A stretch of 64,000 nucleotides of DNA. Source: Ailanthus altissimus. Taxonomy: Eukaryota; Streptophyta; Magnoliopsida; Sapindales; Simaroubaceae. Numbering within the stretch: position 1 is the first letter of the stretch; each line of letters begins with the position of its first letter. The notes beneath the pieces are model-generated. The model ran no database searches. It saw only the letters and a list, made by a program, of their open reading frames with translations, and was not told the DNA's origin. Position numbers and translations under genes: made by a program. Location: NCBI GenBank assembly GCA_946807835.1, contig OX327691.1:15055688-15119687 (forward strand). Direction: 5' to 3'. Positions 1 to 10,828 of this stretch are shown here, piece after piece.

Positions 1-1200
1 GCTTAATTCGTTCAGAGAAGAGTCTTGGTAGTCTATTCCAATTCGGCTCGGCCGTAGTCCGATGTCTTTTCAAAGAGTATGTCTTTTGGTAACTTCACTG
101 GCTGTACTTGGTCGGCCTGTTCGACAAACAACCGATTTGGTGTCTGTTCTGGCCTGATTTCTTCGTCGATCATGCAGGCGCTAAGATGAACCAATCTGGT
201 TAGTGTGTAAATGGTGATTTTTCTCGTATCCTAGCCTGTCTTACCGAACAAGTGCTTCAGATTGTCAATCAGGTCCTTTGAATCCGAACAGGTTCTCCGT
301 TGTCTAGCCCTGTCAGGGCCCGACCTAATGGCTATTACCATAGGCTTGTCTTCAAAGTGGACTATCTTACAAGAAATGGTGGGTTTTGAGGAGGGCTACT
401 CCACAGAAAAATATCTGGCTGAGTCTTTAAGGGTTGACTTCTTTTGAGCTTGAAAACTTTAGACTCAAAGGTGATTTTTTGGGGGGATCAAATTCAAATA
501 CTACTTCGAATCTAAAATTTTACACGGACATGTTGCTTATTAAATAAGAATGTTTTTCATAAGTTTTTCAATGAAATTATGAAAAATAAAAGTATTTATA
601 TTTAAATTTTATGTATTTTCATTAGATAGATTTTCGGCCTCTTTTAAAAGATAAAAGAAATTTATATGGATTATAAATCAAACAATCTGAATAAAGTCGC
701 ATTTTAATATGGAGTCCTATTTATTTTGTTAATTCGACTAAATTTAAAAATCTTTTGGACATTACTATCTTTATAGTTTTGGATTATTTCAATTAATCTC
801 TCAATTTTTGTGGACCAGCATTATTTTTTTTTTAATAAAGGTAAATTATTATGTAATTGATGTCAACTCTTTTTAGAGTATTTTATTAGACTTATTTGAT
901 TAATGATCATCGTATATTATTTGAATAAGTGTAATTTTGATAAACATTAGTTGTAACTCATAATAGAATTGGAATTGTTGTATTTTTGTTGAGAGAATGT
1001 ACTTACCTTCGTCCTATATATATTGTAAGGTAAACTCATTAAGACCATAATATTTTGTCAATGAAATAGAGAAAAATAATTCCTCTATTTTCTAAAGAAA
1101 CAAGAGAAGCCACCATATTTGTCGAGATCTAAGTCATTTTTCATGGCTACAAGTTGAGGTATATGTTTTACGCCTTAAAAACTCATATTTTTCATAAAAA
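1..1200 (+). other. Unassigned repeat-like segment, possible retroelement tail plus LTR
   Basis: Bases 1-470 are clearly richer in G+C than the very AT-rich sequence that follows, and end in a purine-rich run with six G (about 474-488) that resembles a polypurine tract. Further on, about 1010-1080 holds a TATATATA box followed by text resembling the transcribed part of plant LTRs. This arrangement would fit the 3' end of a non-autonomous LTR element on the plus strand. No second LTR, primer-binding site or recognisable protein is visible. The 61-codon open frame at 262-447 matches no family I know and is treated as chance. Confidence 0.25.
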
Positions 1201-2060
1201 TGTTAGTTTATTTTTCATAAAAATGTTAGTTCTTGAATTTAAAACTCATTTCTTGTTGATAAAGATGTCAGATCTTGAGTTTAATATTGTTGAATAAGCA
1301 AACTTTATGCTCACTTATTACATAATGCAGAAAAAAATTATAGTACTACTATTATAGTGCAGTAAAAGTTTCTTTGCTTAATTTTTTAGAATAAGTTTCT
1401 ATTCTTAGATATAATAAAAATTTACCCCATCCTTGAAGAAATTCAAACTCGTGCCTCCAACTTAAAAACCCAAGTTATCTTCTATTTAACTAAGGTGAAA
1501 TATCCTAATGCCCAACAAACTTAATAGGCAATATCATCGCATCTATCCAAATTAAATGACTAACCAAAGATCATTGTTAACAGTGGAAAACTAATACTTA
1601 TGACTTACATTATTTTGTTCAAATTTGTAATGAACATCGTTTCAAGGCTTAATTAAGGTTATGAATGGAGGCAAGTATAGGCTGAGGTGAAGTTGATCAA
1701 CGTGGAACCCAATTTCCAGTTGGTTACAATTTTTTAATCAATCTACACTTGTCATGTTGTCCTTATAACAAGAAAGTATTCTAACTAATTTGTAACAACA
1801 TATATGGTAGGGAAAAACAACTTTACAAGAAATGTAGAATTACAGAAAATATAATTTCACATCAGTAATCGAATCAGCTTCTTGCACCTCTGTTTCAGCT
1901 TCACTTCTTTTAACAACCTTTTTCAACAGCCTTAATATCAACTCTGTAAATACAAACAGTTCACTATATCAACTTTTTTTAACTGAATAGCTTGACCAGC
2001 AGCTTCTTTGATCCAGCTCATCTTTGCTACACATATCATCAGCTGAACTTGAACTTATAC

Positions 2061-3690
2061 ATTAATATCCCCCTTCAAGCTGAAGGTAGGGGGGAGACAT
2101 TGAGCTTGGATCGAAAAGCAGCAAAACGACAAGGGTTTTGTTAATACATCAGCAACCTTATCAGCGTTGGGAACATACAAACTTCAACTTGGTAATGAGA
2201 AATTTTCTCTCTTATGAAGTGTACATCCAATTCTATATATTTGGTTTTTGAGTGAAAGATTGAATTTTGAGAAAGAGCCTGTGCACTCTGGTTATCACAC
2301 CACAAAATAGGAGCAAATTGATAGGACATATGCAACTCTTGTAGCAAGGATTGTAACCATATGACTTCAATGCAGGCTGAGGCAATAGACTTATATTCTG
2401 CTTATGTGCTACTCTTGGAAACACACCTTGTTTCTTAGAGAACTATGAAACTAAATTATCACTAAGATAAACACAAAAACCGCTTATAAATTTCCTATCA
2501 TTGGGATCATTACCTCAATCAGCATCTACATATCCCATAAGTTGATAGTCACCAGATCTTTTAAACTCAAGGCCATAGCCTGCAGTAGCTTGTAAATATC
2601 TCAAAACTCTCTTACAAGCTTGCCAGTGCTGTGTTGTTGATGAGGACAAAAACAGACTGAGTTTATAAATTGAAAAAGCCATCTCAAGCCTTGTTAATGC
2701 AGTATGCTAAAAAGCTCCAATTATACTCCTATACTAGGTTGGATCATCAAACTTTTCACTTACGTTAGCAAGTAATTTCTGACCAAGTACCATGGGTTTA
2801 TTGTAGCCTTTACATTCTTTCATATCAGCCTTTTCCAACAAATCATATATATATATATATATATATATATTGTCTGAGATAAGTGCAGTCCATGGTCTGT
2901 AGGCTTAACCTCAATGCCAAGGAAGTAACTTAGTTCCTTTAGATCCTTCAAGGAAAAAGTATTACTAAGTGTATGAATGAACTGCTCTAACATGGTTGTA
3001 TCATGGCTTGTGATGAGGATGTTATCAACATAGTCTAAAACAAGATTTAATTTTTCAAAAACAAACTTTATAAACAAATATGTATCCGACTTAGAAGTGA
3101 TGAATTCCCACTAGAACAAGGTTGTTTTTAACTTATCAAACCAAGCCCTTAAAGCTTACTTCAAACCATATAGGACCTTTTTTAATTTACAAACATAAGA
3201 AGGATGAATTGAGTCAATAAATCCAATTGGTTGCTTCATATAAACGGACTCAGTGAGGTTGCCATTTAAGAAGGCATTGTTAACATTAATTTGTCAAATT
3301 TTTCATCCATACAAAACAGCCAAGCTAAGTACAACTCTCACTATTGAGGCCTTAATAACATGAATGAAAGTGTCACAATAATCAGTACCTAGAGTTTGCA
3401 AAAAACTTTTTGCTACTAATCTCGCTTTGAACTTGTCTATACTACCATTTGGTTTGGATTTTGTTCTAAAAACCCACTTATTATCAATGACTTTTATGAG
3501 CTTCTGTTTCTAATACAAGAGTCTAGGTATCATTTCTCATGAGAACTGTGTATTCTTCATTCATAGTTAATTTCCAATAATTACTCTTCAAGGCTTCAGC
3601 AACAGTGTTAGGTTCACCTGTAACTTCTGATGATACTGTTTTGCTTAAGTACATTTTTGGCTTAAATACCCCTGATTTTGATCTACTTTT
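2061..3690 (-). pseudogene. Decayed Ty1/Copia pol remnant (reverse transcriptase and RNase H)
   Basis: Read on the minus strand, several frames together give a Copia polyprotein C-terminal half. Around 3690-3540 is the linker before RT (motif YWKLTMNEEY). Around 3300-3180 are the lines normally reading AFLNGNL...YGLK. At 3077-2870 is the RT core with YVDNILITSH (usual form YVDDILI) and LKELSYFLGIEV. At 2347-2141 is the RNase H segment with ILWCDNQSAQAL and KYIELDVHFIRE. Stops and frameshifts are frequent, and gag, protease and integrase are missing. A G-rich polypurine tract at about 2067-2075 (minus strand) marks the 3' end, so an LTR would begin near 2061 and run left; its far edge cannot be fixed. 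The element is 5'-truncated and dead. Confidence 0.8.
2842..2871. repeat. (TA)n microsatellite inside the Copia RT remnant
   Basis: A run of about 14 TA dinucleotides interrupts the reverse transcriptase reading frame just after the conserved LGIEV block. It translates as alternating Tyr-Ile, so it expanded after the element stopped being selected. Confidence 0.9.
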
Positions 3691-3717
3691 CATAAGATGT
3701 ATTGAGTTAGGATTCTG

Positions 3718-5555
3718 AGATATAGTTCAGTCCTTATATACCTATGATTCTCCCTATTTCTTGCCAACCTGAAACTTTTTGCTTGCTTTTTTAATAATCA
3801 TCCCCTCGAAATTTCTTGCCAATGTAGAACTTTTTGTTCTTTCAAAAATTTTTTTCAGTATGGGACTTTTTGTTCTCTTCTTTAATAATCCTCCCTTCAT
3901 ACAAATAGAGATATAGTCCACTCTTTTTATATCCATGATCTTCCCTATTTCTTGCCAATGTGGGACTTTTTGTTTACTTCCAGAACAATCCTCCCCTCGA
4001 AATTTCTAGCCAATATAGGACTTTTTGTTCACTTCCTTAATAATCATCTCCTTGAACAAATAATATTTCATTTGTCTATCTTTCACACAGGAATATCTCA
4101 CTCCTTTCTAGTACTTATCTTCACTACGTTAAGGGCATACGCCTCTATTCATCTACCTTTCACAAAGGAAGATCTCACTCATTTCTGATACTCATATTCT
4201 ACTTATCTTCACTGTGTTAAGGGCGCATGCCTTACGTGAGGCGTTAGAGTACCGCCTACCTCGAGACCCTATTCTATCAAGTCAACTCCTCATTATTGCG
4301 TGTGTTGCTCCTCATCACTGCATTGCAATACACGCCTTACATGAAACTTGGAGCACACCACCTCTTATCCATAGAGCACAATACTACGTTACAGCATACC
4401 TTACATGAAGTTTAGAGTACACCACCTCCTGTCCATAAAGCACAACACTGTGTTACAGCACACGCCTTACATGAAGCTTGAAGCACACCACCTCCTGTCC
4501 ACTCATCTTCTACCTCTTGTCCATAGAGCACAACCAAGCGTTAGAGCACCGCCTACCTTGAGAGCTCTCTCTATTAGGTCAACTCTTCATCACTGTGTTG
4601 CAACACATGCCTTACGACATAGGAAGATCTCACTCCTTTCTAGTACCTATATTCTACTTATCTTCACTGTGTTGAGGGAGCACGCCTCCATCCGTCTACC
4701 TTCCACACAAGAAGATCTCATTCTTTTCTGGTACTCATCTTCTACTTATCTTCACTGCATTGATGGCACATACCTTACATGAAGCGTTAAAGTACCGCCT
4801 ACCTTGAGACCCCGCTCTATCAAGTCAACTCCTCATCATTGCGTGTGTTGCTCCTCATCACAGCGTTGCAACACACGCCTTACATAAAGCTTGCAGCATA
4901 CTACCTCTTGTCCATAGAGCACAATACTGCATTGTAGCACACATCTTATGTGAAGCTTTAAGTACACCAACTCCTATCCATAGAGCATAACACTGTGTTA
5001 CAGCATACGCATTACGTGAAGCTTGAAGCACACCATCTCTTGTCCATAAAGTACAATCAAGCGTTAGAGTACCGCCTACTTTGAGAGTCCGCTCTATAAG
5101 GTTAACTATTTATCACTGCGTTGTAACACAGGCCTTACGTGATGCTTGGAGCACACCACCTCCTGTCCATAAAGCAAAACACTGTGTTACAGCACACGCC
5201 TTACGTGAAGCTTGGAGTACACCACCTCATGTCTATAGAGCACAACCACGGATCTCATCGCAAGTAAATCGAGACATACCAGGCTCTCCTATTTTTTGTT
5301 CGACAATAAATTTTTTTTTCATATGACTAACTTTGGAGCATGACTCTGATATCACTTGTAAGGAGCTCAACGAATCACACATATCTTTACATTTATATGA
5401 TATTATTCACTTTAAACTTAAGTCCTCATAATTTTATTCTTGAACTCTATCTAAAAAATATCATATTAATAAAGATATAATTTACTTTTTATATACTTAA
5501 AATTTTTATTATTTATCATCGTGAAATTTTTTATTCGCTTCTTTAATACTTAACA
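3718..5555 (-). mobile_element. TRIM/LARD-like non-autonomous LTR composite with tandem repeats
   Basis: The right part (5357-5555) begins TGTAAGGAGC and ends CTTAACA. It is flanked on its inner side by a sequence whose complement reads TGATATCAGAGTC, a degenerate tRNA-Met primer-binding site, so this would be a 5' LTR on the minus strand. The left part (about 3718-3987) contains the recurring block with CTTGCCAATGTGGGACTTTT and ends AACAATCCTCCCCTCG, a text familiar from plant TRIM/LARD-type repeats. The block recurs at least three times (about 3718, 3790 and 3909). No protein is encoded. The left LTR boundary and a target-site duplication could not be fixed, so the assignment is moderate. 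Confidence 0.45.
4205..5265. repeat. Minisatellite-like tandem repeat, ~65-bp unit with higher-order repetition
   Basis: A unit of about 65 bp, recognisable by CCTTACRTGAAGCTTGGAGC followed by CACACCACCTCCTGTCCATA, recurs with period 64-66 (for example from 4335, 4399, 4465 and again 5131, 5197). A second module starting near 4240, 4541, 4783 and 5053 (GTTAGAGTACCGCCTACCT) alternates with it, giving higher-order repetition of roughly 540 bp. Copies differ by 10-20 percent. The open frames across the array (3952-5326) exist only because the repeat lacks stops in those phases; I do not regard them as genes. Confidence 0.75.
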
Positions 5556-5559
5556 AACT

Positions 5560-7540
5560 TCCTCTCTTTTCCATTGGGCCTCGTAATACGCCGAGGCAGC
5601 TTTCATTTGAAAATTTAAAAAAATAAATAAAAAAGAAAACTAGAAGAAAAATGTTATGGGAGCACGATGAGATGAGACCTAATGATTCATAATTTACGTG
5701 ATGATACTGAAATATATATATTTTTTAAAATAAAAGTGAATCATCCAAAGACACAGATCAAATCAATGTCTGCCATTTCACCCATTTGAGCCCAGTAGAT
5801 GAGTAAGAGAAACGTATTGAGTCAACAAGACAATCGATAGCAAATATATGCAGTCTTTTCCAAGTTCTCTAAGCATGTCCCAGCTTTGTCTCTTAGCTTA
5901 GCCACATGACGAAAGATTCAAATGGCTTTAATTTTACACATTTTTATACCCATTAAGAGAGAACCGAAAATTAAAAACTTCATGTGGCAGAACAGTGAAT
6001 GACGACTCCATTTATCACATCAAATAGCACGAGGCCAGCAATAACAAAGAGCTAACCCCACATGACCAGCCACAATCTCTCGTAGTGGGTTATTAATATA
6101 ATGTGTTCATATTTTGGAGTCTTCCCAAAGTTTTCAAAAGTAGTTCTCAATTTCAATTTTGAAACAAACTTCAATCATTTATCTCACATGAACTTCTTTC
6201 TGATAAAAATTTATATATTATTATTGTTGAGACCTTAACCCTATTAGTTTTTTTTTTTTTTTGAATAAACCTTAACCCTATTAGTTAAGTTCTGGAATTT
6301 ACGGTATTTCAAATTTTCAATATATCTATCTAATGCATTATTAATTAGTTTGTAGACTTCAGTGTAGAGTTTAGATACATGACTGACTCCGATGATTAAA
6401 TCTAATTAATGGGGAAAAACGTATTTTTGCTATGTTATTAATATTCGCTCTCCTATTCTGCCCAAGGTGTAGGAAGAGCCACGAGGCGTAAAACAAAAAA
6501 AAAAATGCCGATTCAGATTGGGAATACTATATTTTCTTACCGTTAATAGTAAATAAAATATAAAAAAAAAAGTAAGGCTGCTACATTTTGACGAAAGACT
6601 TGCACCTATACACTTTCCATTTGTTTTATGAAGTGTTTGAGAGCGGACCTGTCTTAAGAACTATGCATAGGCATTTGTTTATATTTATTTTTGGAACCTT
6701 TTCTTTTCTGAAATATTTTATCAAGAAGGAAAAAAAAATCTTCTTGAGATGCCCAAATGGTAGGGCATGACTTTAAAACACTTCCTTGCTTTCATTTACT
6801 TTTGCAGTTTTTTCCAATTCAACCCAAGAAACAAGAAAACTAAAGCACCTACATTTCTTGGCTATCAAATGGAAAAGGAAAGAAAGTTTACACCAAGAAA
6901 AAACAAGTCATGTGGTTGATGCAGTGGCAACAAATTACACCAATTATTCTTGTGGTTGATGTGATATTGGTGTAATTTTTTTGTGTTAGAAGATAAAATT
7001 TCTTTAACTGTTTATACAAAAAGTTAAATAAAATTGTATCTTCTTTTACTTTCGAATTCAAAAAAGCACACGTTCGCATTAAAACATAACTTCTTTGAAA
7101 ATGGTAAAATTATTTAAAATGAGAAAGATATTATCATGTGGAGTGTTTCTTAATAAAAATGCAAGGAAGGTTAGAACAAGAAGAGGGAAAGGGAAGAAGC
7201 GAAAGCAACGATATTATCATGTGGAGTGTTTCTCTCTTTATCAAATGTGAGAACTGAGAAAGAGAAAGCAACGAGCTTCTTAAAAGCTGGGTTGACTAGC
7301 CAGAGCTTCCGAAAGAAGCGCTTTTTTTTCAAATATTCCTAGAACCAAGGCAACTAAATAAGGTCTAAAGCTGCTGGCCTTTATTGTTATGACCAAGTAA
7401 GCTCTTCAACTTTGGTTGGATGGAAAGAGACGAGGGATCCTTTTGCCTAACTATGGTCTATCGACCATCTTCTATAATTTATTTTCATGTATATTTATTA
7501 TCTATACATATGCATTATGTATGTAGTATGTATAAACATG
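5560..7540. other. AT-rich intergenic spacer
   Basis: No protein family, RNA gene or bounded mobile element could be recognised here. There are homopolymer runs near 6249-6262 and 6498-6506. Open frames at 6588-6770 and 6888-7079 are short, AT-rich and unlike any known protein. Confidence 0.5.
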
Positions 7541-7544
7541 CTCA

Positions 7545-7671
7545 TGTTAGGCAATTGGGCTAAGGTCCAACATCCAATTCAAAAGATTAATCTATTAGAT
7601 GGTATGGTCATTTCTTCTTATATATTTTTTTATCTTTTCACTCTTTTTTTATGTAGGACAATAATTCAACA
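7545..7671 (-). repeat. TRIM 3' LTR
   Basis: This 127-bp copy starts TGTTAGGC and ends TTCAACA. It aligns along its whole length with 7890-8015, including the shared block TCCAACATCCAA. Confidence 0.88.
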
Positions 7672-7875
7672 ATCACCCTTCTAATGAAACCTCCGCTGAT
7701 GAAAAAAGCAACTCTGGGGTTTTGTACGACACACCACATTTTTGGATTTCAAAACTTAACTCTGATATCACTATTAAAGGGATTGGGCGAACAAAACCTC
7801 CGTTGGTGGGGGAAGCAACACCAAGGTTTCATTCCACACACTGAGTGTCCACCACATTTTTGAACCTAAAAAATT

Positions 7876-7888
7876 AACTCTGATACCA
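7876..7888 (-). other. TRIM primer-binding site (tRNA-Met)
   Basis: The minus strand reads TGGTATCAGAGTT, the standard plant initiator tRNA-Met primer-binding sequence apart from the final bases. A degenerate second copy of the motif lies near 7757-7770 within the internal duplication. Confidence 0.85.
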
Positions 7889-7889
7889 C

Positions 7890-8015
7890 TGTTAGAGGAA
7901 TTGGCCAAGAGTCCAACATCCAACCCAAAAGACTAGCATATTAAGTGGTGTGACCCTCTCCTTATAAAGATTTTTATCTCCCCACTCCTTTTTTACGTGG
8001 AATAACAATTCAACA
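7890..8015 (-). repeat. TRIM 5' LTR
   Basis: This 126-bp copy starts TGTTAGAGG and ends TTCAACA. One base separates it from the tRNA-Met primer-binding site, which makes it the 5' LTR on the minus strand. Confidence 0.88.
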
Positions 8016-8020
8016 GCTCA

Positions 8021-9500
8021 TATCACCACTCTTTTTTAAGGGAAAAAAAAATCAACTTAGTGAAGTAAGCTAAGATATATGAAAGTTTAAGCATTAACGA
8101 AAAATTAAAAGGAAGATGTAAACATTTAACTACTTCTTTTGACAACAAATTACACAAATCTTGTGGTTAATGTAAACAAATTGCCAAGTCATTAATGTTC
8201 TATAATTTTGACAAACTAAGAGAAACTTCTCTACTTTTCTTCAATAATGCAGAAAAATTCTTTTTCGGATAGCATAGCATTATGTTAGATGACCTATTCT
8301 GATTTCTTGTACGCGTTTTTTAAATTTATTTGGGGCCAATGAAACGAAGTCTCAACCTCTGGAGTCATCCCCTTGTTACATGGATATGAATACATCATTT
8401 TTGTTTAGGGAAATTATTTAATACCATAGAAATAATTAGAGAATTAGAGATAAGAAATATAAAATTAAATCAAAGAAAAGTCATTACATTATTATGAAGA
8501 CTTTATTTTATTGTGTTGGAGTCTTTATTTATTTATTTATTTTCCCCTTAACAACATCATTTTTACTTGGAGATTTAGATGGTGCGGCCCATAAATTTTG
8601 ATTTGACTTGACTGACTAAGTATTTGTGTTAAAGTATTGATCTACCTCTATGAACTATGATGAACAAAAAAAATACAAATATATAGTCTTAATTAAAAGA
8701 TAAAGAGGCATCCATGAGACCAAAACCTCAAATCTTATAAGAGCGAGTCACAAATTTGACCGATTGTTTGAACAACTTCCCCCAAAGTCTTTAAAGTTGA
8801 AATGAACAGAAACTGAAAGAAAAATATGATAATTTGGACATATAAAAAATAAAAGTGAGAAGCAAGTGTAGAAAAGACGTGAATTATTACAATAAAACGA
8901 GTTGTTAATTTGGACCAATTCTTTTCATAGCAGAATCTTTGGATGGCCATTGTAATCAAATAGACTTTTTCTTTTCCAAGTGACAAGTCAATTCGGGCGT
9001 TTGATAGTCAATGGAATGAAATTGTAGTTACACTTACACATGCAATGAAACAAATGCAGCCATGATTCTCTCGGCATCTTCTTCTTGGGTTGTAGTTGAT
9101 TGAGTTGGGTGAAGATTTATGTCTTGTCATTTTCGTCCACTCCCGTTTAAGCCTTGTCTCACCATCGGTTGTGGTCCTATTGAGAGAATGGTCCCCTTCG
9201 GCTTAGGACAAATTGCCCCAGCCAGCGGCGTTACTCAACAAAATAGGGCCTTATCAACAGTTTTTCTACACAAAATCACTAGCATGTGGGGGTTAATATT
9301 TTAAGAATCATCATTAAGCTTCTATAACTCATGAAGCACATATTGTGAACATTAAAATCTATCACAAATTTGCTATGATACAGATGAGATCTCGATAAGG
9401 GTATAAGATTTTTTGCCACATAAAACGTAAAATGTATCCCTATAAAACATCAAATTTGTAATTTTTTTTTATCGGTTACAATTCTATATTTTAAGTTGTA
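8021..9500. other. AT-rich intergenic spacer
   Basis: I see no gene or bounded repeat here. A short TTTA microsatellite lies near 8524-8541. The open frames at 8735-8986 and 9119-9304 resemble nothing I recognise. Confidence 0.45.
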
Positions 9501-10340
9501 AATTATTAGGAATTAGTGATTTAAAATTGTGTTTGAGTATAATTTTGATTCGAAAATTAATAAAAAAATGACACGAGATCGAGAACGAGATGGACAAACA
9601 AGAAAGGGACCAAAATAAAAAACAGAAAGCAATGAGAGCTCGAAATGCAACCAAGGTAATTTTTTGGGCTTGGGATCGCAACCCCAAGCGAGCCAGGCTA
9701 AGGCCCCAGCTTGGAAGTGGTTGGGTGTCGTAGCCCAACCTAAGCCAGGTCGCAATGCCCAGCCTAGGTCGTGGTGGCGCCAACTCGTGGTGCTATGGCT
9801 CCAAGGAGCAAATCATGGTGGGGCCTCGGCCCTAAATGTTGGGCTACAATAAATCAAGTTATTTAGTTATTTTTTAGTTGATTTAGAATTTGTTTTGTAT
9901 GTGAACTCTTATTTCAATTAGATATATGATTTTTAAAGATATTTAAAGTCTTATATAAACTCTTATAAAGTTATTAGAGAGGTATGCATCAAAAAGTATC
10001 AAAAAGAGTGTTGAATAGAGAGCTTAATGAACGCTTGAGCATTACGTGCACGAAAGAGTATTGTATAGGGAGCGCTTAAGCATTGATGTACAAGAAAGTC
10101 TTATATAAACCCTTTGAGAGCTTATCTATTTTGGTATTTCTTGTAACGTGTAAGTAATCTTTGTGATCATTGAATAGTTTATTAGTAATTACTGAGTAAT
10201 AAAAATGTTAAGATCTCGTGATATACCATAAACTTAGGCAATTTACTAAATCATGTATATTCTTACATCTTGAATGTTTAATTATTATCTCTATATCATT
10301 ATGTGTAATCTTTTATAATTATTGAATACATTATGTGTGA
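9500..10340 (+). mobile_element. Probable LTR remnant with a GC-rich cassette
   Basis: An abrupt GC-rich stretch at about 9660-9850, full of short inverted motifs and CCAGG/GGCGCC-like words, is followed by AT-rich sequence with two TATA-like boxes (about 9952-9970 and 10100-10115). Then comes text resembling an LTR R-U5 region up to about 10340. The layout of a GC-rich module upstream of TATATAAA is what the Athila-type LTRs elsewhere in this window also show. No second LTR, primer-binding site or clear target duplication was found, so this is an inference from composition and arrangement. The open frames of 60-100 codons here follow from the GC-rich cassette and are not genes. Confidence 0.35.
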
Positions 10341-10828
10341 TCTTTTTAAAAAATCTAAACACAAATGATGAAAGGGAGCTGGATGTTCTTCCAATAGGAA
10401 CAATTATAGCAACCAATACACAAATTTTTTTGGGCCGTTATGCCCTAAATGTTTGCCATTGCGTGCCCCAAGCATGGGGTATGGCAGTATTAGTCGGGGG
10501 AAGAAATCTATATAAAAAAAAAAAACATTATCTTCTTACAAGTTTTGTATGCCATTAATTATTTACTATGCAAATTGAAGCCATAGCACATTGTTGCGAT
10601 TCTTTTACAGCCTGTTTCTGTTTACAAAAATGAAAAAAAAAGGAGAAAATTACAAGAATCCCATGAGTTTTTTAAAAGCTAAAGCAACGCAAAGCACTTT
10701 CTATAAAGCTATTTTGACTCTAACATGCATCATCTGAATAATGGGATTAATGTAACACTGATCAATAAGCCAAAACCCACAAACTGAATATTGTGGTACC
10801 GTGAAGGGGAAATGTCCCAAGTCCTTTT

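Larger units (their letters stand above)
7545..8015 (-). mobile_element. Complete TRIM retrotransposon with GCTCA target-site duplication
   Basis: Two direct repeats of 127 bp (7545-7671) and 126 bp (7890-8015), both TGTTAG...TTCAACA, are LTRs bounding a 218-bp interior. The host bases on either side are the same five, GCTCA at 7540-7544 and at 8016-8020. Next to the right LTR, 7876-7888 is the complement of TGGTATCAGAGTT, the initiator tRNA-Met primer-binding site. The element therefore reads on the minus strand with 7890-8015 as its 5' LTR. A purine-rich tract (about 7672-7683, minus strand) sits beside the other LTR. The interior contains an imperfect ~110-bp duplication and no coding potential. 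Size and layout match terminal-repeat retrotransposons in miniature. Confidence 0.9.

Noticed and set aside
3952..5326. Series of plus-strand open frames up to 125 codons
   Set aside because: They lie in the tandem repeat array; their translations simply repeat with the DNA unit and show no protein family or codon conservation.
9484..9852. Overlapping open frames of 62-99 codons on both strands
   Set aside because: They are caused by the local GC-rich block with few stops; three frames are open at once, none with recognisable content.
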